A DNA stretch of 64,000 nt from Miscanthus floridulus. Its lineage: Eukaryota; Streptophyta; Magnoliopsida; Poales; Poaceae. Every line of letters begins with the position of its first letter. Position 1 is the stretch's first letter. Below, piece after piece: positions 11,030 to 21,150 of this stretch. Made by a program: the position numbers and the translations under genes. The stretch is taken from the NCBI RefSeq assembly GCF_019320115.1, contig NC_089598.1:79238570-79302569 (forward strand), written 5' to 3'. The notes under the pieces were generated by a model that was not told the DNA's origin, did not search any database, and worked only from the letters and a program-made list of their open reading frames with translations.

Positions 11030-13090
11030 TTAAAATTCTTCAGTGTTGTACACCTCATAATCAGCAGGAATAGCTGATTTTCTAACTCTTTGAGACCTTC
11101 TAGGGGCCTCCTCAATTGGCACATTTTCTGTTTGAGGCTGTTGTTGCTCCCCCTCATGTGTGACAATAGGTTCTATAGGATCCTGGGGCACAGGTTCCTC
11201 ATCATCATTCATTGTTGCCACAGGCGGGATAACAACAGGTGCTGGCACCACAGTGTCTTGTCCTGTTGGTGCAGCAACAGCAGGTAGTGAGAAAAATGGC
11301 TCATGAATGATCGGAGTGGGTGCAAACACCCGCTTCTCTTCAAGGTCAATTTCTTGAGCTACCATGCTCCCCCTTATCATTTCATCCTCTAGGAAGACAG
11401 CGTGTCTCGTTTCCACAAACTTTGTATGTCTGTTAGGACAGTAGAAACGAAAACCTTTTGACTTTTCTGGGTAGCCAATGAAATGGCAACTCACTGTTTT
11501 GGGATCTAGTTTCCCAATGTTTGGGTTAAAAACTTTAGCCTCAGCAGGGCTCCCCCACACACGCAAGTGGTTAAGCGAGGGTACTCTTCCTGTCCACAAC
11601 TCATACGGTGTTTTGGGCACCGACTTACTTGGTACTCTATTGAGAATATGAATGGCGGTTTTTAACGCCTCCATCCACAGACTCGTAGGTAAAGTGGAGT
11701 AACTTATCATACTACGCACCATATCCATCAGGGTACGGTTACGCCTTTTAGCTACTCCATTCTGCTGAGGTTCGCCCGGTGTTGAATACTGGGCGACTAT
11801 ACCATTCTCCTGTAAGAACCTTGCAAAAGGTCCAGGAACTTGTCCATATGGGGTATGCCGACCATAGTACTCTCCTCCACGGTCAGACCTGACTATCTTA
11901 ATCTTTAAATCATGCTGATTTTCAACTTCTACTTTAAATATTTTAAATTTATCCAACGCTTCTGTTCTCTCTTTAATTGGATAAATGTAGCCAAACCGAG
12001 AGTAATCGTCTGTGAATGTTATGAATGAATCATAACCATCCACACTTTTCACAGGAAAAGGACCACATATGTCTGTGTGAATAATCTGTAGGATTCCTGT
12101 GCTTCGTTTGGCATCTTTCTTAATTTTCTTTACATACTTTCCTTTTATGCAATCTCTACATTGATCTAACTCTGAGAGCTCTAATGGAGGAAGAATATCA
12201 TTCTTAACTAGTCTTTCTATTCTCCCCCTCGAAATATGGCCTAAACGACAGTGCCATAATTTCGACAACGCATCTTGAGCTCTCTTTCGTTTTCTGTTTC
12301 CATTGTTCGATGAGGATATATTTTCATTCACATCACATACGGAATTCACATTTTCACGAAGTGATAACAAATAAAGCTCGTCTTGTCGGAAGGCAAGACC
12401 AATACATTTATTATTAAACAATATCTGACATTTGCCATTTCCAAAATGGCAATCATAACCATCATGGTCCAATTTTGAAACACTAATCAAATTTCTTTGC
12501 AAAGAAGGTACATAAAGAACATCTCTAAGAATAATTATGAAGCCATCAGCAAGCTCTAACGGAAGATCACCAACGGCCTCAACATCTGCTTGTTCTCCAT
12601 TTGCTACTTTAATGAAACTTTCGCTTCTTTGCAAAGTTCTCATCGAACGGAATCCCTGTAATGAATTAGCAACATGAATAGTTGCACCTGAATCAATCCA
12701 CCAAGTAGATTTTGAAAACTTTACATACAAGGATTCATTTACGAACGTAATAATGTTCTCACCTTTATTCTTCATAATCATCTTTAAGAAATCAGGACAA
12801 TTCTTTTTATAATGTCCTGTCTTCTTACAGTGGAGACACTGGTCTTTAGCCACTGGGAATTGCTGGTTCTGAGACTGTTGCATGGGACCTTTTCCAGATG
12901 ATTTGGAGGAAGAACTGTTATTATAGTTCTTTTTCTTATCTTTTAGGTAGTTGACAGAACCACCTTGTGAAACTTTTATTCTTTCCTCCTCCTGCACACA
13001 CATGGCAATGAGCTTTTCTAAATCCCATTTTTCAGGCTGTATGTTGTAATTAACAACTAAATGTGTCAAATTCTTTGGGCAAAGAAGCAA
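11030..13090 (-). pseudogene. Copia gag C-terminus, protease and integrase region
   Basis: 686 codons. In order: a CCHC zinc knuckle ([14 protein letters not shown], residues 85-98), the aspartic protease signature [10 protein letters not shown] (D133), a pre-integrase zinc region (LWHCRLGH near 278, CRDCIKGK at 311), and the integrase core with HTDICGP (D340) and RSDRGGEY (D403). The third catalytic residue of the DDE triad, normally Glu in the PQQNGVA block, is Lys here (residue 448, codon 11747-11749), which should abolish strand transfer. Upstream it is joined to gag only through a one-base frameshift. Downstream it ends at an in-frame TAA. The tail (Pro- and Gln-rich) links to the RT. 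Confidence 0.93.
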
Positions 13091-13640
13091 AAATCAAATG
13101 AATAAGGAACTCATCCTTGAGTGCCAAATCCATTGGTTTGAGCTTAGATGCCAGATTGCTCATTCTTAGTATGTGTTCTCTTATGCCACTGCCGCCACCA
13201 GAGTACCTTTCTGTAACCAGCTGCTTGATCAGCTGGGTTGCATATGTCTTTGAAGAGCCAGTGAACTGACTCTTTATTCTGTCTAGGTACTCTGTGACCG
13301 TGTCACAGTCTGGAATTGAGCCCACAATTGCAGGCTCAATCGTGTTCTTTATCACTGCCAGACACTTCTTGTTGGCAGTGATCCATTTCCTATGCTCAAG
13401 GTCATAGGACATCTTTACGGGAGCAAAATCCCGCTCTCTGTTCTGCCATGCAGTATCAGTCTCATCTGTCTCCCTCACCGGTGCCTCAGGTTCTTTAGGG
13501 CACGGTGTGGTGACAACCCAGTCCACCTCAGCGAGGATAAAGGCCAGGTCTATCTTTTTCTTCCACTCAATATAGTTATCACCTTTTAGAGTGGGGATTT
13601 CTTTGATACAACTCATCAAGTTGTATCCTCCTGAAAACAC
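13050..13640 (-). pseudogene. Copia gag N-terminal region (frameshifted before the zinc knuckle)
   Basis: 196 codons of UBN2/gag-type capsid sequence: IPTLKGDNYIEWKKKIDLAF near the start, then WITANKKCLAVIKNTI and QFTGSSKTYATQLIKQL, as in plant copia gag proteins that form the particle shell. Its true continuation lies in another phase. The gag frame overlaps the pol frame (13050-13090), and a one-base shift near 13050-13065 puts gag into a TAA stop just after FDTF. In most copia elements gag and pol are one frame, so I read this as a lesion rather than programmed frameshifting. Confidence 0.88.
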
Positions 13641-13689
13641 AATTCAAATAGTGTGAGAACAGAAATAACAACAATAATTGCATGCCTTA

Positions 13690-14000
13690 GTTTAACGTTG
13701 GTCAAAATTAAAACATACAATTATTGTCTACACTAATTCTACATCACCGTTGGGCAGAAATAGAATTAATGTATAACAAAAACATTATAATATTGTCATT
13801 AATCTACGTTGGTCAGAATAACAACAATATTATAATCAATTTAAAACATATCCATTTTCAAAATTAAATTCTCCCGTTGGTTCGAATTTAATAACGAAAA
13901 TTACAACTTTAAATACGCAGCGGAAACTTTAGCATTTAATAATCTTTTTCCTATTTTCCAGAAGCAAATTTACTATTTACTGAACAAAAAATATCGTTGG
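13690..14000. repeat. Spaced CGTTGG motif array in the copia leader
   Basis: The plus strand carries AACGTTGGTCAAAAT (13694), ACCGTTGGGCAGAAAT (13747), CTACGTTGGTCAGAAT (13806), CCCGTTGGTTCGAAT (13875) and ATCGTTGGATAAAT (13992). They are 50-120 bp apart in otherwise AT-rich DNA. The shared core CGTTGG-(T/G)CAGAAT suggests a degenerate tandem unit. Confidence 0.6.
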
Positions 14001-14700
14001 ATAAATTTTGTACAGAAAATTATCATAAAAATCAATTCAAATTAGTCAAACTGTTTTCTGGAAAATAAGGAAAACAAGAAAAGCTGTGACTTTACTGTTC
14101 ATTTGACCATTTCAGCCCAGCCAGCAAACGCGCGGCCCACGGCCTGCCTACGCGCGCGCGCACGCCAGCCACTCGGCCCAGCTGCCGCGGCCCATCCGCG
14201 CGCTCCAGCGCACCCGGCGCCCAGCCGCGCGGCGCTCGCTCCCCCGCGCCTAGGCCGCAACCTGGGCCTGGGCCGGGATTTCGGCCTGGCGCCTCTTCCC
14301 GCCTGGGCTGCGGCGCTGTCCCAGTCGCGCGTGGCCGTCCATCTTCATCCGACGGCTGCCCGGCCGTTTCGCCCGAACAAAACCCCTCAGCCGGCGCTTC
14401 TCCCTGAACCCTAGGTTCATTCTCTTCCTCTCCTTCTCTCTCACCCCGCAGCGGCGGCCGTCCACAGTGGCCGAGGGAGAAGAAGGGCGGCACCGTCCAG
14501 CGCCCTCTCGCCGGCGTGCGTGCTCGCCCGAGGCTGAGCACGTCGCCGTCGAGGGGCCGCAGGGTGGTGCCCTGTTGCCGTGACCGCTTGGCGAGGTGCC
14601 GTGCGGATCTCGGCCCCGTCCCGCGCGCCGTTCGGGAGCGGCGCCGCGGTTTCCTATCCGCGCGGTGGCGATGCTGCCGGCGGTGGGTAGAAGCCCAGGT

Positions 14701-14893
14701 AGGGTTCCTTTTTAGGGTTAGGGTTCCTTTTTAGGGTTAGGGTTTGGTTTTCCGATTTGAAATCGGTTCCTTTTCTTTTCCCCCGCGCGCCGGCGTGCTC
14801 GACGGCGAGGTCACCGAGCCACCCTCTTCCCCTTTCTTTGATTCATTTGTTCGGATTTTTGCCCGATTTGACGATTAGGGTTAGGGTTAGGGT
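14701..14893 (-). repeat. Telomere-like CCCTAA words in the copia leader
   Basis: Two adjacent copies of a 21-bp unit containing TTTTTAGGGTTAGGG lie at 14701-14745, and TTAGGG repeated three times lies at 14875-14892. On the element's own strand these read CCCTAA, like the telo-box of plant promoters. The array is far too short to be a telomere. Confidence 0.6.
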
Positions 14894-15110
14894 GGAGACG
14901 GCACTGTTTTCTTTTCCCCGAATCACCTTCGGGTTTTAGGGTTCGTTCTTTGCATGAAAAACCGAGCCCTTCTTCTTTTCTCGGATCCGACGGATCGAGT
15001 TAGGGTTCAACCGAAATTCGGGTGACCCCTTTTTCTGCTTAGATCCACACTGGATCTAATCAGCTTTTCTTTTTCTAATCGGTACCCGTTCTAGATCTAC
15101 GTGCTAGTAT

Positions 15111-15123
15111 GGCTCTGATACCA
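15111..15123 (-). promoter_or_regulatory. Copia primer-binding site for initiator Met-tRNA
   Basis: On the minus strand this reads TGGTATCAGAGCC, one base inside the 5' LTR. It is the standard plant copia primer site, complementary to the 3' end of initiator Met-tRNA. Confidence 0.95.
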
Positions 15124-15124
15124 T

Positions 15125-15632
15125 TGTTGATTTTCAGTGGATCAACTAGAGTAGATCTAGGCCGGTGAACTCATAGAACCATGAAAGACATGCACATTTA
15201 GACCTAGAACACTACACCGAGAGGAAGATAGGGGAGAGAGGGGCTGGTGATGAACCTGAGCCTCCAGATGATGTCGCGGTCGTGCTGGCCATCGCGGGTT
15301 CGGTGATGGAGGCAGCACACGGGCAGCGACGGGTGAAGTAGAGGTTGCACGGACGTCGATGCAGTGCGGTCGGATGTAGCAGTGACGACGGCGAGGATCA
15401 GCGGAGCTTCCCGTCGCTGGCTGCGCGCCCTCGTAGATCGGTCTAGGGTTTTGTCGGTGGGTTTGCGGCTCACGGCGAACCTCGTACCTCGAGCCGCCGG
15501 CCCCCACCTCTCTCTATATAGCGCAGTGCGACGGGGGCCCACCAACCATGTAGGGTTGGGCGCCCCCGATCAGGGCGCGAGACCAAGGCCCAATAGGCCG
15601 TTGGGCCTATTGGTCAGGAGATCAATCTAACA
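15125..15632 (-). repeat. Copia 5' LTR
   Basis: 508 bp identical, as far as I compared, to 8749-9256. It neighbours the primer site and contains the TATA-like box at 15514-15521. The AGCAG target duplication follows at 15633-15637. Confidence 0.95.
15514..15521 (-). promoter_or_regulatory. TATA-like box in the copia 5' LTR
   Basis: CTATATAG in the promoter LTR of the element, about 110 bp inside its outer (right) edge. Confidence 0.5.
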
Positions 15633-15637
15633 AGCAG
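15633..15637. repeat. Target-site duplication AGCAG, right
   Basis: Second AGCAG flank of the copia element, followed by GAGATTTGGTACC exactly as in the empty site of copy B. Confidence 0.97.
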
Positions 15638-16300
15638 GAGATTTGGTACCTTGCTCCGAGGGCATCTTGTGAAACGTCATGATCCACTTCTTCTCCATAT
15701 GACTCCTTGATGCTGCTAAGACCATGACCAGCCTGCTGCGTGAGCCTACACCCGCTGATGCTAGAGCCATGCCGCGCACGCGCCTCGATATGATGTCGGC
15801 GGCCCTGAGCTGCAGCGCACGGATCTCGGTCCGCAACCCCATCTCCGTCTTGGCAGCCCGGTGGATCTAAGCCTTCGCCTCAAGGGCGCTGTACTCATGT
15901 ACCTTGATCTCGCCCTTTAGCTTGTCCACGCGCTCGTTGCTCGCGTGGATAAGGGCCTCAGCCTCGTTGAGCCTACACTCGCGTGCGGCAAACACAAGCG
16001 CCGCGTCAGCAAAGTCGGATGTGCGGCGAGAGTGATTCAGGTGGGCGATAAGTTCCGCGGCCGTCGTCATAGCCTCAAACGCGGGGTTGAGCTGGGGGGC
16101 GACGAGAGCGTTGTCCGCCGAAGGAGCTTCGGTGCAGGCTCAGCAGCTACCTCGGTTGCGGGATCTGCAGCCAGGGGATCTGGAACCAGAGGCCATGCTT
16201 CGTTTAGGTGTAGCTTGAGGGGATCGACACGGCGTGATGGCAGCAAGGACCATGAACCTAGCGAACCTTTAGAGATGGAGGTGGCACCGGTGAGTACTAG
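15638..16300 (-). pseudogene. Broken coiled-coil protein gene, probably TE-derived (copy A)
   Basis: On the minus strand, several phases give protein-like sequence. Upstream (about 16290-16130) one phase is rich in Pro, Ala and Glu (LLPSRRVDPLKLHLNEAWP, then acidic Ala/Pro). After a frameshift it gives an Ala/Glu/Arg-rich helical stretch with heptad character (AALVFAARECRLNEAEALIH, then ERVDKLKGEIK), interrupted by a TAG near 15866 and resuming with LRTEIRALQLRAADIISRRV. Such coiled-coil regions are common beside transposable elements in grasses, but I cannot name the family. The copia element inserted at its downstream end. The lesions are shared with copy B, so they predate the duplication. 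Confidence 0.5.
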
Positions 16301-16941
16301 CTATACTGTGGGCGTATGGAATCAGGAATGGGGGTATACGTAGCTTTTTATCGCTCACGTGACTGGTTCGATCGGAGGTCCGAATTAAATGGAAGGTTGG
16401 TGGCTACGGGCGGTTTAGTTGGTGATGCGGCCTGGAAATCAGATTTATTAATTTGGGCATTGGCAGCTGGAGAAGTGTGAGCCCATGAGAAATGGAAAGC
16501 GGCGAACGAGAGAGGTCTGATATTGTTGTTGTACTAGCTGTAGTGACGTTAGCGGCTTTCCACGTGCATGGTGTTGTAGGGCAAGCCTTCCTTTCGTGCA
16601 TACGAATCGGGTAGGGGTGGAGCCCACGAGGGAGGGGTGTGCATTGTGCTCTTTTTCAACTGTTTTGCTTGCCTGCTACATGGACAGCCTAGACCCACGG
16701 TGCCGGTGAGCTGTCCAACGTGCAGTGCATTGCGCCTCTGCTGTAGCCGCTGGTGGTCATCCGCCAGCCAGCCACTAATCGGAAACCAGTGTTCTAGCAT
16801 AGATTCATATACTAAAAAAAAGGCAACAAATTAATGCAGAAGATCAAAACATGTTAGCTAGTGTACAGGTGGTGCTTATGAGCTGTAAATAATCAGAATC
16901 CAGTGTGCTGGCATAGGTTCATAGATGAAAAAGGAAGCAAA
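16301..16941. other. Spacer without a recognisable gene
   Basis: Mixed-composition DNA with only short frames and no domain. GTGAGTACTAG-like and AG-rich words near 16290 might be splice remnants of the neighbouring pseudogene. The copy B equivalent is 33529-34169. Confidence 0.4.
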
Positions 16942-17250
16942 CACTACACCAAATCTGATAATCACAGTTGGGTTGGAAGCCCCCGTTACTACCAGAATCC
17001 ATGCCGGCGGAGATTAATCGGCGGTGATAGGGTGGCCTATCACCGCTGGGTAGGCGACCCGGTAGTGATAATAGGCACAACACTATCAGGTCACAGAAGA
17101 AATCGATAGTGATATTCATGACTATCACTGCCGGATTGGATCATCAACCGTTAGTGATATGGTGAGTGTTATTGTCGGTTTAGGCCATGACGCGATAATG
17201 GCACTTATGACACCACTACCGGATCAGTGCACGCCCGACAGTGAATAGTC
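16942..17250 (+). mobile_element. CACTA transposon terminus with subterminal repeats (copy A)
   Basis: It begins CACTACACCAAATC, matching the conserved CACTACA end of En/Spm-type elements. Inverted subterminal words follow: CGGCGGTGAT, TATCACCGCTGG, CGGTAGTGATA, TATCACTGCCGG, GTTAGTGATAT. These are the expected transposase-binding repeats. The opposite terminus was not found nearby, so this is a truncated or interrupted element. Confidence 0.7.
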
Positions 17251-17324
17251 AAGTGCCACTGCATGCCCACGCGTGTGGTGGGGAAACCATAGCCCTTCTT
17301 GCTAGCCCTAGGTTTTGTGCTAGG

Positions 17325-18420
17325 GTAAAAGCCCTATGTTTTGTTTTAGTAATTAGACAACTAATGGACAAACCTTTTGCTAAGTGTTTGTTAAGCTAGG
17401 TTAGGTCAACACCAAAGATGGAGAGATGGATGAAGGGTGATCAATCCAATTGGAGCAGTCTCTCACCTGATAAAGAAGAAAGAAAAACAAAATGCAAGTT
17501 GTGAAGGCAAATGTATAAATAGGGATTTTATTTTGCCTGTCAAGACGCAATAGAGTGTGTGCTCGGGTTTAGGATAGATGGTTGTACTATTTAGAGGGGA
17601 GCTCTAATTAGCAATCTTTGGTCATCTAGTGCCACTAGGTGTTTGATCTATGCATTTGCATTTAGGCCTAAGTGACATGTCGGAGAGCAAGCCAAAAATG
17701 TTTGTGAAAACACTTTGAAAAAATGCTAACTCTCGTCTAACATGTTTAGCAAAATATTTGAGAGTTGGCACACTTACGAAAGAGTTGAGAGTGCTATCGG
17801 TGCTGCTGTTTAGCAGGCACCACGTGTCTGGTGGACCGTCGAACGTGGCACTGGATGCGCCGGCTGGAGCCTAGATTTAGCCAGTTTTTTAGCAAAGCAT
17901 AGAGGTGTCCTGTGTGCACCGGATGTGTACGCACTGGATGTGAACAATGGTTCTAGCCAAGCGCGCATAGTTTAAAAGTCCTCACCGGACGTATTTAGTG
18001 AAGGCATCGGATGTCGCATTGGACTAGGGTTCCAATGGCTATGTTTTGGGATACCTCAAGCACTTACACACACTGGATGTATCACACACCGGACGTCTGA
18101 CAAGCCAAATGACTAGTTTTATAGCTGTTGGAAACTAGCCATTGGGGGCATCTGGTGCGGACGTCCGGTGCTCACTAAAAGACCCTAGTTTGGTTTTGAT
18201 AATTGAGTGACAACCTAGGTGGACTAACATATGTTCATGTTGTGAGAGACACAGGGATTAGTACACAGGTACACTAGTGTGAGCAACACTTAAAGCCATA
18301 GTGGAGAAGTGGCTTGTTCATGTTGATAGTGGTGAACTAGTTATGCTAAAAGAGCTAATTGCATATGAGACATGACATGGTGTCATGTGGCTAGGTGGAG
18401 AAGATTAAGAGACATGGTGA
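17325..18420 (+). mobile_element. Diverged LTR pieces related to the 41692-44084 LTR (copy A)
   Basis: Two segments resemble the start of the large LTR at 41692. One begins about 17325 (TTTTGTTTTAGTAATTAGAC). The other begins about 18176 (TTTGGTTTTGATAATTGAG, then GTGACAACCTAGGTGGACTAA). Between them lie shared later-LTR words (GGTTTAGGATAGATGG, GTCATCTAGTG) and a run of CCGGAC/GGATGT motifs. Two starts in a row mean one LTR piece is inserted in, or recombined with, another. The second is cut at about 18420 by a different element. Confidence 0.65.
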
Positions 18421-19970
18421 CGGATGATTTAGCTCCGACAATGCCTAGCAACGTGATCATGTAAGAGGAATCAGATGGTAACACACGAGATAGAAGGATT
18501 TATACTGGTTTAGGCCGTGGTGGCACATAAAACCCTAGTCTAGTTGGTGTTGCTGCTCTTCTTGTATTTGTATGCTCGGTTACAAGGGTTGTTGCTCCTA
18601 GCTACGCTGTAGATTGGAATGAGATGGATAGGATCCCGTTCGTGAGATCCCTACCCCTTTTTATATAGGCAGAGAGGGTAGGGTTACAATGAGGACGATC
18701 GGCTTAGCAGATTGGATTCCTAGTTTTTTCACAACAGATCAATCCTATCCTACCATTGACATGATGGCGCCGAATATCCTCGATCTGTCATGATCTCCAA
18801 GCTGGTAGATTTGTTCGTGGACTACATCCTTTGACGTCCTCCACTCAACGGGCCAGATATATGGTAGATCCCTGCAACCTTTGGGTGCTATAGGTCCCGA
18901 TGAGCATTCCTCGGGTGCTGAGGTGTTTTGAATACAATCAGCAGGTCCTGAGTATCAGGACGACTTTGAGTGTTGCGCTCATTGGCAGTGATGCCTTCTT
19001 GGGTTCCGAGAGTTGCGGGTGGAATTCTTCCCCCGGTTTGAACGCACGGATGACTGTTGCACGTCATTGAATCTATTGAAAATAAGGATCGTGGTGCCTG
19101 GGAACCTAAACTGCTCCACTTCTCATGCTTTTATTCATGAAACCGTCTGGATGATTGCGGCTAGCTTTAATGCCAACCACCATCTCTCCCACTACCATCT
19201 TTAGGGTGCTTATTTAAGCAGAGGGGAGGGAGGCCACTGAGTCTCACCCCTCCCCCAAATCCCTTAGCATTTGACCGAGTGAGGGAGTGGTGACCCCTTT
19301 CATGCGTCATGGTTCATGGCACATCTCAGTGACTCCACCGCTGCTAGGAGAAAGCTTTCAAGATTGGGTTCTGTAGCAGCCTACTGATGGCTGTTCGTCT
19401 TGGGTGTTAGAGGAAGTTCCATAAAGATGGGGAGGAACAATACCATCGGTGGCCCAGATCATCGGCTAGACTCGTACATGGTCGACGTGCTTGGGGTCTC
19501 CAGGTGAGAATATCTAAAGGAAATCCTAGAGGGCAAACGTGTCCTATAGCTTGCTATTGCAGGGAAGCCTTTGAGACCATAGATCTCAACCTAGAGCCCC
19601 TTGCGTATCGATTCAGCGGCTTGGAACCTTGACTCTTCGCCAAGCATTCCTCCCCAACATTGAAGAAGGCAGCGCGGGCAGGGCTCCTCGTAGGCTCCTC
19701 ATCCTTTTAGACGTTAGAGGAAGTTCTATGAGGTGGTTCTTCCCCAGGCTTCTTTCGAGCATCGTTCCTGCTCGTGGCGAAGATCTAGAGGTGTGGTGAA
19801 GGTTTAGATACGCCTTTCACCAATTTCTTTACTTCATGAGATGTCCATCCCTGATTGTGGGGATAAACCTGTGCTCACAAGGCTTTTGTTATTATAACTG
19901 TGGTAGTTCCTTTTTATTGTACGCCTGGTGAGTGAAAAGTGTAACAGAGTTAATAAAAAAGAATGCATTT
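18421..19970 (-). mobile_element. Likely LTR-derived segment in minus orientation (copy A)
   Basis: It holds GGATTTATACTGGTTTAGGC near 18497, a word also found in the minus-oriented LTR at 54052. On the minus strand a TATA-like CTATATAAAAAGGGG lies at about 18653-18667. There is no open frame longer than about 63 codons and no protein domain. I read it as a solo or truncated gypsy-type LTR that disrupted the preceding LTR, but its ends are not defined. Confidence 0.45.
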
Positions 19971-19979
19971 TGTTGATTA

Positions 19980-21150
19980 TTGGAACTACTTGCATCTCAT
20001 GAAGAATTATTGGAACAACATGCTTCTATCATTAAAGTGTTTTCAAAGAAACTTAAAAACAATGAGAGCTCATCACATGAATCAAGTGATCAATTGCAAC
20101 ATGTGACTAACTCTTATGATGTAGGGAAAAAGCATGTATCCACCTCTTGTGATGATTTATTAGCTATGCCATGTTCTTCACAAATAGATGCATGTTCAAA
20201 TTCCTTGTCTTGTGAGACTAACCTTTTGAAGGAAAACAATAAACTCAAAAATGAAGTGAAGAAATTGAGCAACAAGCTAGAGAGGTGCTACAACTCAAAG
20301 TCACCTTTGAGCATTTGATGAAGACTCAAAGAAACTTTGGTGACAAGAGTGATCTTTGATTCAAGAAGATGACAAAGGGTGAAAGAAAAAGGGCAAAGAA
20401 GATGAAGAAGCAACACCAATTGAAGTTGTCTCACTCCATGTGCTACCGGTGTCATGAAGCGGGACATCGTGCAAATGGTTGCCCAAACATTGAGAAGCTC
20501 AAGAAGATGAAGAAGAGAGGCTAAAGTATGTGAAGTGCTTCAAGTGCCGCACTTGGGGTCATCTTACCTCAATGTGCCCAACCAAGCAATTGGTGAAGCA
20601 ACAAGTGAAGCCTCAACCAAAGCCACAAGTTAAGCAAGAAAAGACACCCTAAGTTCAAATCAAGATCAACCATGAAGATGGTGGTGACTTGATGATGATG
20701 AAGAAGAAAACAAGAAGGGGTGGAAGAGCAAGGTATCCAATGCTTATTCAAGATGCCAAGATGATGAGCAAAGATCAAGAGAAGAGAGATTTGACTCACA
20801 TCAAGTGCTATACATGTGAAGATATGGGACACTTTGCCTCAAAGTGTTCTGCCAAGCTTGAGAAGAAGATTCAAGCAAAAGAGAAGAGGCAAGGCAATGA
20901 GAAGCAACACATGAGCAAGGAAGAAAAGGCTCAATCAAAGAGAGTTTGCTACTCATGCCAGGAAAGGGGACACATGGCACATTCATGTCCCCTAGGTAAA
21001 AATTCTAAGCCCATTTCAATTGATGATCATGATGTGCTTAGAAATGATGGCAATGGTACCTCTTTGGTTGCAATTGCAAAACATCCTGCTACTCATACTA
21101 AGGCTATGCCTAAGTATGTTACTCCTAACTTGAGATGACCCAAACTTGTT
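19980..21150 (+). pseudogene. Gag remnant with four CCHC zinc knuckles (copy A)
   Basis: The first 113 codons are a coiled-coil-like stretch (ELLASHEELLEQHASIIKVF, then LLKENNKLKNEVKKLSNKLE). Four zinc knuckles follow: CYRCHEAGHRANGC (20441-20482), CFKCRTWGHLTSMC (20536-20577), CYTCEDMGHFASKC (20806-20847) and CYSCQERGHMAHSC (20947-20988). The last part ends with MPKYVTPNLR and KLVWVPSKSG. These bind RNA in retroelement nucleocapsids. The frame is broken before knuckle 1, between knuckles 1 and 2, and by a TAA near 20648. The same breaks occur in copy B, so they predate the duplication. No protease, RT or integrase follows, so the element looks non-autonomous. Confidence 0.85.

Larger units (their letters stand above)
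13641..15110 (-). other. Copia untranslated leader, 1.47 kb, with GC-rich core
   Basis: The leader lies between the primer site and gag, is long for a copia element, and has three parts. Next to the primer site is a pyrimidine-rich stretch with telomere-like CCCTAA words. In the middle (14100-14700) is a very GC-rich block whose long frames on both strands look like composition artefacts. Next to gag is an AT-rich part with spaced CGTTGG motifs. No recognisable protein domain. Confidence 0.7.
8749..15632 (-). mobile_element. Complete Ty1-copia LTR retrotransposon, 6884 bp, minus orientation
   Basis: The full structure is visible: 508-bp LTRs (TGTTGA...TAACA), a Met-tRNA primer site beside the right LTR, a polypurine tract beside the left LTR, and gag, protease, integrase, RT and RNase H in that order on the minus strand. 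Integrase before RT marks the copia superfamily. AGCAG target duplications flank it, and copy B lacks it, so it inserted after the 17-kb duplication. The LTRs look identical, which means a very recent insertion. The coding part has a frameshift, a stop and a substituted catalytic residue, so the element probably moved with proteins from relatives. I did not assign a lineage. Confidence 0.97.

Noticed and set aside
13050..13090. Programmed frameshift between copia gag and pol
   Set aside because: No slippery heptamer with a following stable fold was evident, and copia elements usually keep one frame. A simple indel fits better.
14092..14734. Long GC-rich frames in the copia leader, possible captured gene
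   Set aside because: Composition is extreme on both strands and no conserved motif is visible, so it is more likely untranslated leader.
14875..14892. True interstitial telomere
   Set aside because: Only a few hexamers, embedded in an element leader.
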